This document shows positions 1 through 7,507 of a DNA stretch of 64,000 nt, piece by piece (position 1 is the stretch's first letter; every line of letters starts with the position of its first letter). Position numbers and translations under genes: made by a program. The stretch comes from Bradyrhizobium rifense (GTDB lineage: Bacteria; Pseudomonadota; Alphaproteobacteria; Rhizobiales; Xanthobacteraceae): positions 1-64,000 of the forward strand of contig NZ_VSSS01000032.1 in the NCBI RefSeq assembly GCF_008123425.1, in the 5' to 3' direction. Under the pieces are notes generated by a model. The model saw only the letters and a program-made list of their open reading frames with translations, did no database searches and had not been told where the DNA came from.

Positions 1-355
1 GCGCGTCACCCGCGTTCCCTTGTCCTCGCGCGAGATCGCGGGCGTGCTGAACCTGCGCGGCCGCATCGTCACCGTGGTCGACATGCGCGCCCGCCTCGGC
101 CTGCCCAAGCCCGAGGACGGCAAGACGGCGATGGCGGTTGGCGTCGACCTGCGCGGTGAATCCTATGGCCTCTTGATCGACCAGATCGGCGAGGTGCTGC
201 GGCTGTCCGAGGACGGCAAGGAAGAGAACCCCGTCAATCTCGACCCCCGCATGGCCAAGCTCGCCGGCGGCGTCCACCGTCTCGACGGACAGCTCATGGT
301 CGTCCTCGACGTCGATCGCGTCCTCGAGCTCGCGCCCGAGATGATGGCGGCCTGA
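1..355 (+). CDS. cheW: CheW chemotaxis coupling protein, 3' part
   Basis: This is the C-terminal part of a CheW adaptor, which links chemoreceptors to the CheA kinase in the cytoplasm. The reading frame is open from base 2, and the residues before the first possible start (VTRVPLSS) already fit the family, so the true start lies upstream of the window. The core signature GVLNLRGRIVTVVDMR is typical of CheW, and YGLLIDQIGEVLRL matches the second beta barrel. The stop is followed 73 bases later by cheY and then cheB and cheR, so it belongs to a chemotaxis operon whose cheA is presumably upstream. It could in principle be the CheW-like end of a larger CheA, but the short tail after the domain favours a free CheW. 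Confidence 0.88.
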   Translation, partial: RVTRVPLSSREIAGVLNLRGRIVTVVDMRARLGLPKPEDGKTAMAVGVDLRGESYGLLIDQIGEVLRLSEDGKEENPVNLDPRMAKLAGGVHRLDGQLMVVLDVDRVLELAPEMMAA

Positions 356-428
356 TACGGCGGCGTCGCCGCCGACGGACTCGCAATTGGAAGTGTCCCC
401 GCAAAGGGGATCAGAAGCAGAGGTTCAC

Positions 429-794
429 ATGCGCACGTGTCTCGTCGTTGATGATTCCAGCGTCATCCGCAAGGTTGCGCGCCGGATCCTGGAAGGCCTC
501 GACTTCCAGATTCTCGAAGCCGAGGACGGTGAGAAGGCGCTGGAGGCCTGCAAGCGCGGGCTGCCCGACGCCGTGCTGCTCGACTGGAACATGCCGGTCA
601 TGGATGGCTACGAGTTCCTCGGCCATCTGCGCCGCATGCCCGGCGGCGACCAGCCCAAGGTGGTGTTCTGCACCACCGAGAACGACGTGGCGCATATCGC
701 GCGCGCGCTGCACGCCGGCGCCAACGAATACATCATGAAGCCTTTCGACAAGGACATCGTGACGGCGAAGTTCCAGGAAGTCGGCTTGATCTGA
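429..794 (+). CDS. cheY: CheY single-domain response regulator
   Basis: A 121-residue stand-alone receiver domain that would carry the phosphoryl signal from CheA to the flagellar motor. The acidic pocket is LVVDDS (Asp8, Asp9), the phospho-acceptor is Asp52 in LLDWNMPVMDG, and the conserved lysine lies in the IMKPF motif near the end. I chose the ATG at 429, preceded by a purine-rich AGAAGCAGAGG, over an upstream in-frame TTG at 387 that would add 14 residues with no family resemblance. There is no output domain. It sits between cheW and cheB. Alphaproteobacteria often have several CheY proteins, so which one binds FliM cannot be decided here. Confidence 0.93.
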   Translation: MRTCLVVDDSSVIRKVARRILEGLDFQILEAEDGEKALEACKRGLPDAVLLDWNMPVMDGYEFLGHLRRMPGGDQPKVVFCTTENDVAHIARALHAGANEYIMKPFDKDIVTAKFQEVGLI

Positions 795-868
795 GCGAAC
801 ACCGGAGGCTGAACGGCTCCTTCGGCGTTTGTTTTCAACTAAACCGTTTCAGTCTGAGTTGGTGAGTA

Positions 869-2056
869 ATGAGTGTTGCGTTCGCAGGTAATTCGACCAC
901 GGGCTTGTCGCGCGAAGCCGGGCCGCTGCGGGTGATGGTCGTCGACGACTCCGTCGTCATCCGCGGCCTGATCTCGCGCTGGATCGGAGCCGAGCACGAC
1001 ATGGAGGTCGCGGCCTCGCTGCGCACCGGGCTCGAAGCAGTCAACCAGATCGAACGCATCAATCCCGATGTCGCCGTGCTCGACATCGAAATGCCCGAGC
1101 TCGACGGCATCTCGGCGCTGCCGCAACTGCTGGCGAAGAAGCGCGATCTCGTCATCATCATGGCCTCGACGCTGACCCGCCGCAACGCGGAGATCAGCTT
1201 CAAGGCGCTGTCGCTCGGCGCGGCCGACTACATTCCGAAGCCGGAATCGACACGCGAGACATCCGCCGCTGACACCTTCCATCATGACCTGATCCAGAAG
1301 ATCCGTCACCTCGGTGCACGGCTGCGCCGGAAGCCGGCGGTCGTGAGTCCGCCGCTGGCGCCCGCGAGCTCTGCTGCCCGTGCGCCGGCTGTCGTGCGGC
1401 CCGCCGCGCCTGCACCGGCCTTGCATGCGCTGTCGTCAGGTCCGCTCACCACGCGTCCGTTCTCGACCCAGGCGCCGAAGGTGCTGCTGATCGGCTCATC
1501 GACCGGCGGCCCGCAGGCGCTGATGGCGCTCGTCACCGAGCTCGGCCCGGTGATCGACCGCGTGCCGGTGCTGATCACCCAGCACATGCCGCCGACCTTC
1601 ACCACCATTCTCGCCGAGCATCTGGCGCGTTCGAGCCGCAAGCCGGCAGCCGAGGCCATCGACGGCGAGCCGGTGAAGCCGGGGCGCATCTATCTTGCGC
1701 CCGGCGGCAAGCACATGCGCGTGGTGCGGAGCGGCGCTGAAGCCGCGATCGCGCTCGACGACGGCCCCGCCGTCAATTTCTGCAAGCCCGCCGTCGATCC
1801 GCTCTTCACCTCTGCCATCGACATCTGGCACGGCAACATCCTCTCCGTGATCCTGACGGGCATGGGCTCGGACGGCATGCGCGGCGGCAAGGACATCGTC
1901 GCTGCCGGCGGCAGCGTGATCGCGCAGGATGAAGCTTCCAGCGTGGTGTGGGGCATGCCCGGTGCGGCCGCCAATGCCGGTATCTGCGCGGCGATCCTGC
2001 CGCTCAACCAGATCGGCGCGAAGGTCAACCGCCTGTTCGCGGGAGACCGCTCGTGA
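869..2056 (+). CDS. cheB: CheB chemoreceptor glutamate methylesterase/deamidase
   Basis: CheB removes methyl groups from, or deamidates, chemoreceptor glutamates to reset adaptation. Residues 18-135 are a receiver domain with Asp72 (VLDIEMPELDG) as phospho-acceptor. Residues 155-200 form an Ala/Pro-rich linker, and residues 203-390 are the methylesterase. The catalytic triad is visible as Ser211 in GSSTGG, His239 in ITQHMP and Asp335 in GMGSDGM. At 395 residues it is slightly longer than enteric CheB because of the linker. It overlaps cheR by four bases (GTGA), indicating translational coupling with the opposing methyltransferase. Confidence 0.96.
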   Translation: MSVAFAGNSTTGLSREAGPLRVMVVDDSVVIRGLISRWIGAEHDMEVAASLRTGLEAVNQIERINPDVAVLDIEMPELDGISALPQLLAKKRDLVIIMASTLTRRNAEISFKALSLGAADYIPKPESTRETSAADTFHHDLIQKIRHLGARLRRKPAVVSPPLAPASSAARAPAVVRPAAPAPALHALSSGPLTTRPFSTQAPKVLLIGSSTGGPQALMALVTELGPVIDRVPVLITQHMPPTFTTILAEHLARSSRKPAAEAIDGEPVKPGRIYLAPGGKHMRVVRSGAEAAIALDDGPAVNFCKPAVDPLFTSAIDIWHGNILSVILTGMGSDGMRGGKDIVAAGGSVIAQDEASSVVWGMPGAAANAGICAAILPLNQIGAKVNRLFAGDRS

Positions 2057-2925
2057 CGCCCACGGACTACGAGTATCTGCGCAAGTTCCTGAAAGAGCGC
2101 TCCGGTCTCGATCTTTCGCCCGACAAGCAATATCTGGTCGAGAGCCGCTTGTTGCCGCTGGCCCGCAAGGCGAGCCTGCCCGGCATCCCCGATCTCGTGC
2201 TCAAGATCAGGAACGGCGATGGAAGGCTTGCGACCGACGTGGTCGAAGCCATGACCACCAACGAGACGTTCTTCTTCCGCGACAAGATCCCCTTCGATCA
2301 TCTGCGCGACAGCATCGTGCCCGGCCTGATCCAGGCCCGCGCGGCGCGCAAATCGCTGCGCATCTGGTCGGCGGCTTCGTCGACGGGGCAGGAGCCCTAT
2401 TCGATCGCGATGTGCCTGAAGGAGATGGGCGCCGCGCTCGCGGGCTGGCGCATCGAGATCGTCGCCACCGATCTGTCGCAGGAAGTGCTGGAGAAATGCA
2501 AGGCCGGCGTCTACAGCCAGTTCGAGGTGCAGCGCGGTCTGCCGATCCAGCTTCTGATGAAATACTTCACGCAGTCGGGCGAGGTCTGGCAGCTCAACGC
2601 CGACATTCGCGCGATGGTGCAGTTCCGTCAGCTCAATCTATTGCAGGACTTCTCCCATCTCGGCACGTTCGACGTGATCTTCTGCCGCAACGTGCTGATC
2701 TATTTCGATCAGGACACCAAGGCGGTGATCTTCGAACGCATGACAAAGGGCCTGGAAGCGGATGGCACGCTGTTGCTCGGCGCCGCCGAATCCGTCGTCG
2801 GCATCACCGACGCGTTCCGTCCGATCTCCGATCGCCGTGGTCTCTACCAGCTCAATCCGGCGCGCTCCGGCCGGGCGATGGGTGGCCTGATGCCGCAGCC
2901 ATTGAAGGTCGCCGCGGCGAGGTGA
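2053..2925 (+). CDS. cheR: CheR chemoreceptor methyltransferase
   Basis: CheR transfers methyl groups from S-adenosylmethionine to receptor glutamates. The 290-residue product has the N-terminal helical domain (DYEYLRKFLKERSGLDLS), the NETFFFRD motif and the SAM-binding segment IWSAASSTGQEPYS, and the FCRNVLIYF motif lies further on. The start is the GTG at 2053, which overlaps the cheB stop by four bases. An upstream in-frame ATG at 1948 lies wholly inside cheB and encodes unrelated sequence. It is the last gene of the che group; the next gene is on the opposite strand and ends two bases away. Confidence 0.95.
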   Translation: MTPTDYEYLRKFLKERSGLDLSPDKQYLVESRLLPLARKASLPGIPDLVLKIRNGDGRLATDVVEAMTTNETFFFRDKIPFDHLRDSIVPGLIQARAARKSLRIWSAASSTGQEPYSIAMCLKEMGAALAGWRIEIVATDLSQEVLEKCKAGVYSQFEVQRGLPIQLLMKYFTQSGEVWQLNADIRAMVQFRQLNLLQDFSHLGTFDVIFCRNVLIYFDQDTKAVIFERMTKGLEADGTLLLGAAESVVGITDAFRPISDRRGLYQLNPARSGRAMGGLMPQPLKVAAAR

Positions 2926-2926
2926 A

Positions 2927-4087
2927 CTACAAGATCGCGTGCGGCAGAAACCGCGAGCTGTTGCCCGTGATCGGGCTCTCGTCCTCGCGGATCGAAAGCC
3001 CGCATGGCTCGTGGTTCACCAGCCAGCTTCCCACCACCGGATAGACGCCGGAAAAGTTCGGCAGCGGTGACAGCGCCTGGCGCACGAAGCCTTCGGCGCC
3101 GTAGGGGCCGGCGTGCTCATCGAGTGACATTCCGCCCGACACCAGTGTGACATTGGCGCCTTCGCGCGACAGCAGCGGCTTGCGGACGTAGGAGCTGCCG
3201 AGTTCGGCTGCGCGCGGATCGTCCTCGAAGAAGGCCGGCAGCAGATTGGGATGGTTGGGAAACATCTCCCAAAGCAGCGGCAGGATGCCCTTGTTGGAAA
3301 GTACCGCCTTCCATGGCGGCTCGATCCAGTGCGTCGGAGCGCCGGCGAGCTTGGCACCGAAGGCGTCGTGGAACATCCATTCCCAGGGGTAGAGCTTGAA
3401 GACAAGCTCCATGTCGCGGTCGTTGAGATCGACGAAGCCGCCGGCCTCGTCGCGCCAGCCGATGTCCTCGATGTCGAGCAGCGTGGTCGACAGGCCTGCC
3501 TGGCGCGCGGTGTCTTCAAGATAAGCGAGCGTGCCGGCGTCTTCCTCGTTGCCCGTCGTGCCTGTGAGATGCAGATGACTGCCCGCGCCGATCGCTTTCC
3601 ACGCCTCGATCAGCCGCTCGTGAATGGAGTTGAACTGGTCGGCGCGCGCCGGGATGATACGCCGCTCGATCGCCTGCTCGAGCCAGGTCCATTGAAACAC
3701 CGCGGCCTCGAAGATCGAGGTCGGCGTGTCCGCATTGTATTCGAGCAGTTTTGCCGGGCCGCCGCCGTCGAATTTCAGGTCGAGCCGGCCGTAGAGGCTG
3801 CGGTCGTCGCGCTCCCAGCTGTCCGCGATCAGGTCCCAAAACGCTTCCGGAATCTTGAGCCGCCGCAAATGGCGTTCGTCGCCGATGACGCGACCGGCGA
3901 GCTCCAGGCACATCGCATCGATCTCGCCGGTCGGCGTCTCGATTGAGCGCTCGATCTCGTCGAGTGAGAACGCATAATAGGCGCGCTCGTCCCAATAGCG
4001 CTCGCCGTCGATGGTGTGGAAGGCAAAGCCGCATAGCTCGGCGGTCTGTTGCCAGTCGTCGCGCTCGGGACAAATGATGCGTTGCAT
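2927..4087 (-). CDS. Glutathionylspermidine-synthase-like ATP-grasp ligase (YgiC/YjfC family)
   Basis: A 386-residue cytoplasmic ATP-grasp amide ligase of the GSP_synth family. In true glutathionylspermidine synthetase this domain joins the glycine carboxylate of glutathione to spermidine. Visible family segments are DLKFDGGGPAKLLEYNADTP, the middle NDRDMELVFKLYPWEWM, and YVRKPLLSREGANVT near the C terminus, which carries the Arg/Lys nucleotide-binding residues. The N-terminal amidase of the bifunctional enzyme is absent, as in E. coli YgiC and YjfC. The gene is downstream of a DUF350 membrane protein and two small Gly-tailed proteins on the same strand, an arrangement like yjfLMC. The natural substrate is unknown for this subfamily, and a protein tail is a possible acceptor or donor. 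Confidence 0.88.
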   Translation of the reverse strand: MQRIICPERDDWQQTAELCGFAFHTIDGERYWDERAYYAFSLDEIERSIETPTGEIDAMCLELAGRVIGDERHLRRLKIPEAFWDLIADSWERDDRSLYGRLDLKFDGGGPAKLLEYNADTPTSIFEAAVFQWTWLEQAIERRIIPARADQFNSIHERLIEAWKAIGAGSHLHLTGTTGNEEDAGTLAYLEDTARQAGLSTTLLDIEDIGWRDEAGGFVDLNDRDMELVFKLYPWEWMFHDAFGAKLAGAPTHWIEPPWKAVLSNKGILPLLWEMFPNHPNLLPAFFEDDPRAAELGSSYVRKPLLSREGANVTLVSGGMSLDEHAGPYGAEGFVRQALSPLPNFSGVYPVVGSWLVNHEPCGLSIREDESPITGNSSRFLPHAIL

Positions 4088-4090
4088 GTG

Positions 4091-4348
4091 TCAGCCGCCG
4101 CCGTGACCGCCATGACCATGACCGCCGCCATGACCGCCATGACTTTGACCGGGATGGCCACCGTGCATGTGATGTAGCGTGCCGCCGAAGCCGCCATAGC
4201 TCGGCCGGCAATAAGGCTTGCCGTCGATGCCGGGTACGGCTTCGAGGCCGGACCCGCAAGGGCGTTCGCGCTTCACAAATCCCATCGAGACCGCACTGAC
4301 CGTAGCAGTGCCCATCAAGGTGAGCACGACTCTTCGCGAACGCTTCAT
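4091..4348 (-). CDS. Small His/Gly-rich protein with signal anchor and GGG C terminus
   Basis: An 85-residue protein. It has a basic N terminus (MKRSRRVVLTLMG) followed by a hydrophobic segment to about residue 22, consistent with a signal peptide or anchor. A middle part has two cysteines (RERPCGS and KPYCRPSYGG). The tail from about residue 58 is made almost only of His and Gly and ends in Gly-Gly-Gly. The start at 4348 is chosen because GGAGGAAG lies five bases upstream; an in-frame start at 4366 lacks this. It ends three bases before the ATP-grasp ligase begins, so the two are likely co-translated. The His-rich tail suggests metal binding, and the terminal glycines could be a ligation site. 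No defined family is recognised. Confidence 0.72.
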   Translation of the reverse strand: MKRSRRVVLTLMGTATVSAVSMGFVKRERPCGSGLEAVPGIDGKPYCRPSYGGFGGTLHHMHGGHPGQSHGGHGGGHGHGGHGGG

Positions 4349-4415
4349 ATCGCTTCCTCCCGCCACATCACCTAAGCAGACCGGTGAGCGGCGTTGAATT
4401 CACAAATCCGCGGCC

Positions 4416-4841
4416 TCAGCCGCCGCCCGAGAAGCCATGCGCAAACGAGCCGAAGCCGCCGCGCGTGACGCCACCGGAGCCGGAATCGGACGACGTCCCT
4501 GACGAGGAATGGCTTGAGGGGTCGCTGCTGTAGAAACTCGAACGCGAGGACCAGTGCGAGCCGCTGCCGCTGGATGAGCTGCTGCTACAGTTGGTGGTCG
4601 TTGGCGCAGGCGCCGTTGCGCCGGGGACTGTCGCTCCGGGGGCTGTCGCCGCGGGAGGCATGGGATCGCAGTTTCGCCGCGGCATCAGCATGAAGGCGGT
4701 GGTGCCGACCGCGATCGTGCCCATCACCAGCAGCGCGACATGGCCCGAGCGCTTCACCGGCTCCCGCGGCGGCAGCGGCAGGTCCGCCGGCCGGCGCGGC
4801 CTGCGCTTGCCGAAATCCTTGGTCGGAGGCTTCGCTGCCAT
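4416..4841 (-). CDS. DUF1190-like Ser/Gly-rich membrane-anchored protein
   Basis: A 141-residue protein with a basic Pro-rich N terminus and one membrane segment at about residues 33-52 (HVALLVMGTIAVGTTAFML). An Ala/Pro/Thr stretch follows, then a Ser-rich region from about residue 84. The tail contains VTRGGFGSF and ends FSGGG. I recall a similar VTRGGFG motif near the C terminus of E. coli YgiB/YjfM (DUF1190), whose genes neighbour the same ligase family, so I place it with that group by motif and context rather than by alignment. It ends 67 bases before the His/Gly-rich gene and starts one base from the DUF350 stop. Low complexity limits any functional claim. Confidence 0.7.
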   Translation of the reverse strand: MAAKPPTKDFGKRRPRRPADLPLPPREPVKRSGHVALLVMGTIAVGTTAFMLMPRRNCDPMPPAATAPGATVPGATAPAPTTTNCSSSSSSGSGSHWSSRSSFYSSDPSSHSSSGTSSDSGSGGVTRGGFGSFAHGFSGGG

Positions 4842-4842
4842 A

Positions 4843-5247
4843 TCAGTAGATCATGCAGGCGGCGTTCAAGAGGCCCGCGGCGAGCGACGACAGGCCGAGC
4901 CAGATTGCGGGCGCCAGCTCGCCGGCGGCGATCCGCCCCGACAGGTCCGGCACCGGGATTTTCACGATGTAGAACACGGCGACCTGCACGATCAGAGCGA
5001 TGAACGCCCAGATCAGGCAGTCCAGTACGTTGGCCGAATGCGCGATCGCGCTGAACAGCGGCGCCACGAAGCCGAGCAGGCTGAGGCCGAGCGCAATCGC
5101 AGCCGCTGGATCATTGTCGCGGATCAGCTGGAACTCGTTGTGCGGCGTGATCCGCGTGTAAACGAGGAGATATGCCACTATCGCGATCAACCCGGTACAG
5201 AAATAGGCCAGGAAAGCGGGCAGGCCGGCGAGCGATTGCAGGATCAT
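4843..5247 (-). CDS. DUF350 (YjfL-type) inner-membrane protein
   Basis: A 134-residue membrane protein with four predicted hydrophobic segments: FLAYFCTGLIAIVAYLLVY, AIALGLSLLGFVAPLF, LIWAFIALIVQVAVFYIV and APAIWLGLSSLAAGLLN. The ITPHNEFQLIRDNDPAAAIAL motif between the first two is characteristic of DUF350/UPF0719. The start used is the ATG at 5247; a GTG four codons upstream is possible. The frame stays open for another 122 codons upstream, but that part has no membrane or family character and I treat it as non-coding. It is the first gene of the DUF350, DUF1190-like, His/Gly-rich, ATP-grasp set. Its function is unknown. Confidence 0.8.
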   Translation of the reverse strand: MILQSLAGLPAFLAYFCTGLIAIVAYLLVYTRITPHNEFQLIRDNDPAAAIALGLSLLGFVAPLFSAIAHSANVLDCLIWAFIALIVQVAVFYIVKIPVPDLSGRIAAGELAPAIWLGLSSLAAGLLNAACMIY

Positions 5248-5611
5248 GGGGAGGTCCACGTTGGCGCCGCGAATTCTGGCACGATCGCTTAGTCGCCGTA
5301 TCGGGCGGATCGGTTCGATCCCCAGAAACCGAACCGGCTCTCCGGTGGCACCGGGCGCTGCACAAATTTTCGGGCCGTGTGAGACATGCTTCACAAATGC
5401 GTCTCGAGGTTGCATGTGATAGTCTTGTGAATTGACGTTGTCGCCGTCGTGAAGGAGCACATGAGTTGCGCCCTCGATGAGATCAGGTCTCCGGCTCATG
5501 CACGATCTGGCGCAGGTGATTTTGATGCGCATGGAGATACCCGTCGGATGGCGGGTCGTCCGGATTTGAAAGACGTGTTGTTCAAGTAGTTCTTGGCCGA
5601 GTGAGGCTGCC
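5248..5611. promoter_or_regulatory. Divergent intergenic region between DUF350 and CHAT genes
   Basis: A 364-base gap between two divergent start codons must hold promoters for both the DUF350 set and the CHAT module. It is visibly more AT-rich around 5385-5450. A TTGAC-type hexamer occurs near 5435 on the plus strand, but I cannot pair it with a convincing -10. No operator palindrome, terminator or small gene was recognised. The minus-strand frame is open across the whole gap; I regard that as a chance extension. Confidence 0.4.
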
Positions 5612-7438
5612 ATGCCCAGTGCCGAATATCTAGAACTCGAGATTGGCTCCGATTTGCCGGTAGGTGGCGGCCCGCAGGAATATTACGGCAAGGTCGTCAA
5701 GTCACCGGTCGGCGAGGCGCCCAAGAGCCGGTTGAAGTTCTGGTTCAGCGCCCCCGGCGTGCTGGCAAAACTGCGCGGAGAGCTCGAAAACGCAGTTCTG
5801 GAAATCGACGATAAAAGTCATTCGGGGCTCGCGACGCGCGGTGAACAGGTGCTGCGGGATTTCGGGCGTGGAGTTTTCCGGAGCGTCTTCACCGAAGTTC
5901 CCTCGATTCAGAATATCTACCAGCAAAGCAAGGGCAAATCTGACGACTTCCGGATCAAGCTGCGCATCGAGGCGACGGAGCTTGCCGGGCTGCCATGGGA
6001 ATATCTCTTCGACGAAAATGACCAGCCCGGCTTCGTGAGTCTCTCGCGGCCGATCGTACGGCATCTCGACACGGTGGGTGCCGTGGGACGGATGGGCGTC
6101 AAGGGTCCCCTGCGCATTCTCGGCATGATCTCCGACCCTTCGACCGGTGAGTGGCCCAAGCTCAACGTGGCCAAGGAACGCGAACGCATCAACAAGGGCA
6201 TCGACGCCCTTCAGCACGCGGGCAGGGTGGATTTCCAGTGGGTCCCGGGCGGGTCGGGAAAGGACCTGATGAAGAAGCTCCTGGAAGGAGACTGGCACGT
6301 CTTCCATTTCATCGGGCACGGCGGGGTCGAGGACGAGATTCCGGGCGGCGACGCTGACAGCTTCAACGAGCGCGGTTTCATCGTCATGGTCGACGAGGAC
6401 GGCAAGCCGGTCAAACGGTTCGCCTCGGATCTGGCGACAATGCTGACCGGCGCGCGCAAGAGCCTTCGGTTGATCGTCCTCAATTGCTGCGAGAGCGCCA
6501 GGATCAATGTCGGCGATCGGTTTGGAAATCCGGCGATCGGGTTGATGAAGACGGGATGGCTGCCCGCGGTGATCGCGATGCAATTTCCCATTACCGACGG
6601 TGCCGCGATCTCGATGTCGGAGGGATTTTATGAGGCGCTGTCCAAGAACCAGCCGATCGACGATGCTGTGATGCTGGCGCGCAAGTTCATTCAGCAGAAG
6701 TCGCGGGTCGAGTGGGGAATTCCGGTTCTCTACATGCGATCGTCCGACGGCAGGATATTCGACGTCGAAAATCCACAGCCGCCGCCGGACCCGCCCGAGA
6801 AGGCGCGGTTCTCGAAGGAGGAGCTTCAGAGGCGGCGCGATGAGTTCATGATCGCGCTCGCTGCTTCGCCGCGCACGGTCGCCGCTTTGGAGGAATTGAC
6901 CCGGAGCGGCACGGAACTGCATACGCTGCTGAAAGACGACGGCGAACTCTCGGTTCGCCTGGCCAAGGCGTACTTTGATCTTGGGACGCTGCAACACAGG
7001 CAAAAGCTGATCAAGGAAGCCGCCGCGAGCTTCGCCTATATGCTGGAGCTGGATCCCACCAAAGCGGAATACCGCGTGCGTCGCGCCAATTTCAACGCGA
7101 CCATGGGCTTTCACGAAAATGCGCTGACCGACATCAACGAGGCCATCAAGCTCCATCCGGAGAATCCCGAATTCTACTGGATCAAGGGCATCATCAGCAT
7201 GATGGCGGCAGGGACCGACGACAAGGGCGGCTATCTCGAGCAGGCGATCAAGGCATTCGGCGTTGCCATCGCCAGAAACGAGAACGAGCCCAAATATCTG
7301 GCGTCCCGTGCCAACGCGTACGCGCAGTCAAAGAATGTGGCGATGGCGCTGAACGACATGGACAGTGCAATTGCGCTGGCGCCGGACAACGCCGATTTCG
7401 CGGGTCAGAAGACCAGGATCGAAAATCTGGCCGCGTGA
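5612..7438 (+). CDS. CHAT-domain caspase-like protease with C-terminal TPR repeats
   Basis: A 608-residue cytoplasmic protein. Residues 115-385 form a CHAT peptidase domain (caspase HetF-associated with TPRs). It has the LPWEYLF entry motif, the catalytic His236 in FHFIGHGG, and the catalytic Cys293 in VLNCCES, followed by the ITDGAA segment and the closing GIPVLYMRS. Residues about 455-605 contain TPR helices (AYFDLGTLQHRQKLIKEAAA, NALTDINEAIKLHPENPEF and later copies), a likely partner- or substrate-binding scaffold. The N-terminal 110 residues are unassigned. CHAT proteases act in bacterial programmed responses, for example with gasdermins or in type III-E CRISPR. The next gene, 69 bases downstream, encodes a polytopic membrane protein that may be its target or partner; that link is inference. 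Confidence 0.88.
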   Translation: MPSAEYLELEIGSDLPVGGGPQEYYGKVVKSPVGEAPKSRLKFWFSAPGVLAKLRGELENAVLEIDDKSHSGLATRGEQVLRDFGRGVFRSVFTEVPSIQNIYQQSKGKSDDFRIKLRIEATELAGLPWEYLFDENDQPGFVSLSRPIVRHLDTVGAVGRMGVKGPLRILGMISDPSTGEWPKLNVAKERERINKGIDALQHAGRVDFQWVPGGSGKDLMKKLLEGDWHVFHFIGHGGVEDEIPGGDADSFNERGFIVMVDEDGKPVKRFASDLATMLTGARKSLRLIVLNCCESARINVGDRFGNPAIGLMKTGWLPAVIAMQFPITDGAAISMSEGFYEALSKNQPIDDAVMLARKFIQQKSRVEWGIPVLYMRSSDGRIFDVENPQPPPDPPEKARFSKEELQRRRDEFMIALAASPRTVAALEELTRSGTELHTLLKDDGELSVRLAKAYFDLGTLQHRQKLIKEAAASFAYMLELDPTKAEYRVRRANFNATMGFHENALTDINEAIKLHPENPEFYWIKGIISMMAAGTDDKGGYLEQAIKAFGVAIARNENEPKYLASRANAYAQSKNVAMALNDMDSAIALAPDNADFAGQKTRIENLAA

Positions 7439-7507
7439 CCTTTACTGAACAGAGACGGCCGGGCGCCGAGGTGTCCGGCATGCGAACCATAGCCATGGGA
7501 GTTCGCC

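Noticed and set aside
5270..5290. Possible sigma-54 promoter (TGGCACG near 5277)
   Set aside because: The expected TTGC element at the right spacing is absent (the bases after the spacer read TTAG).
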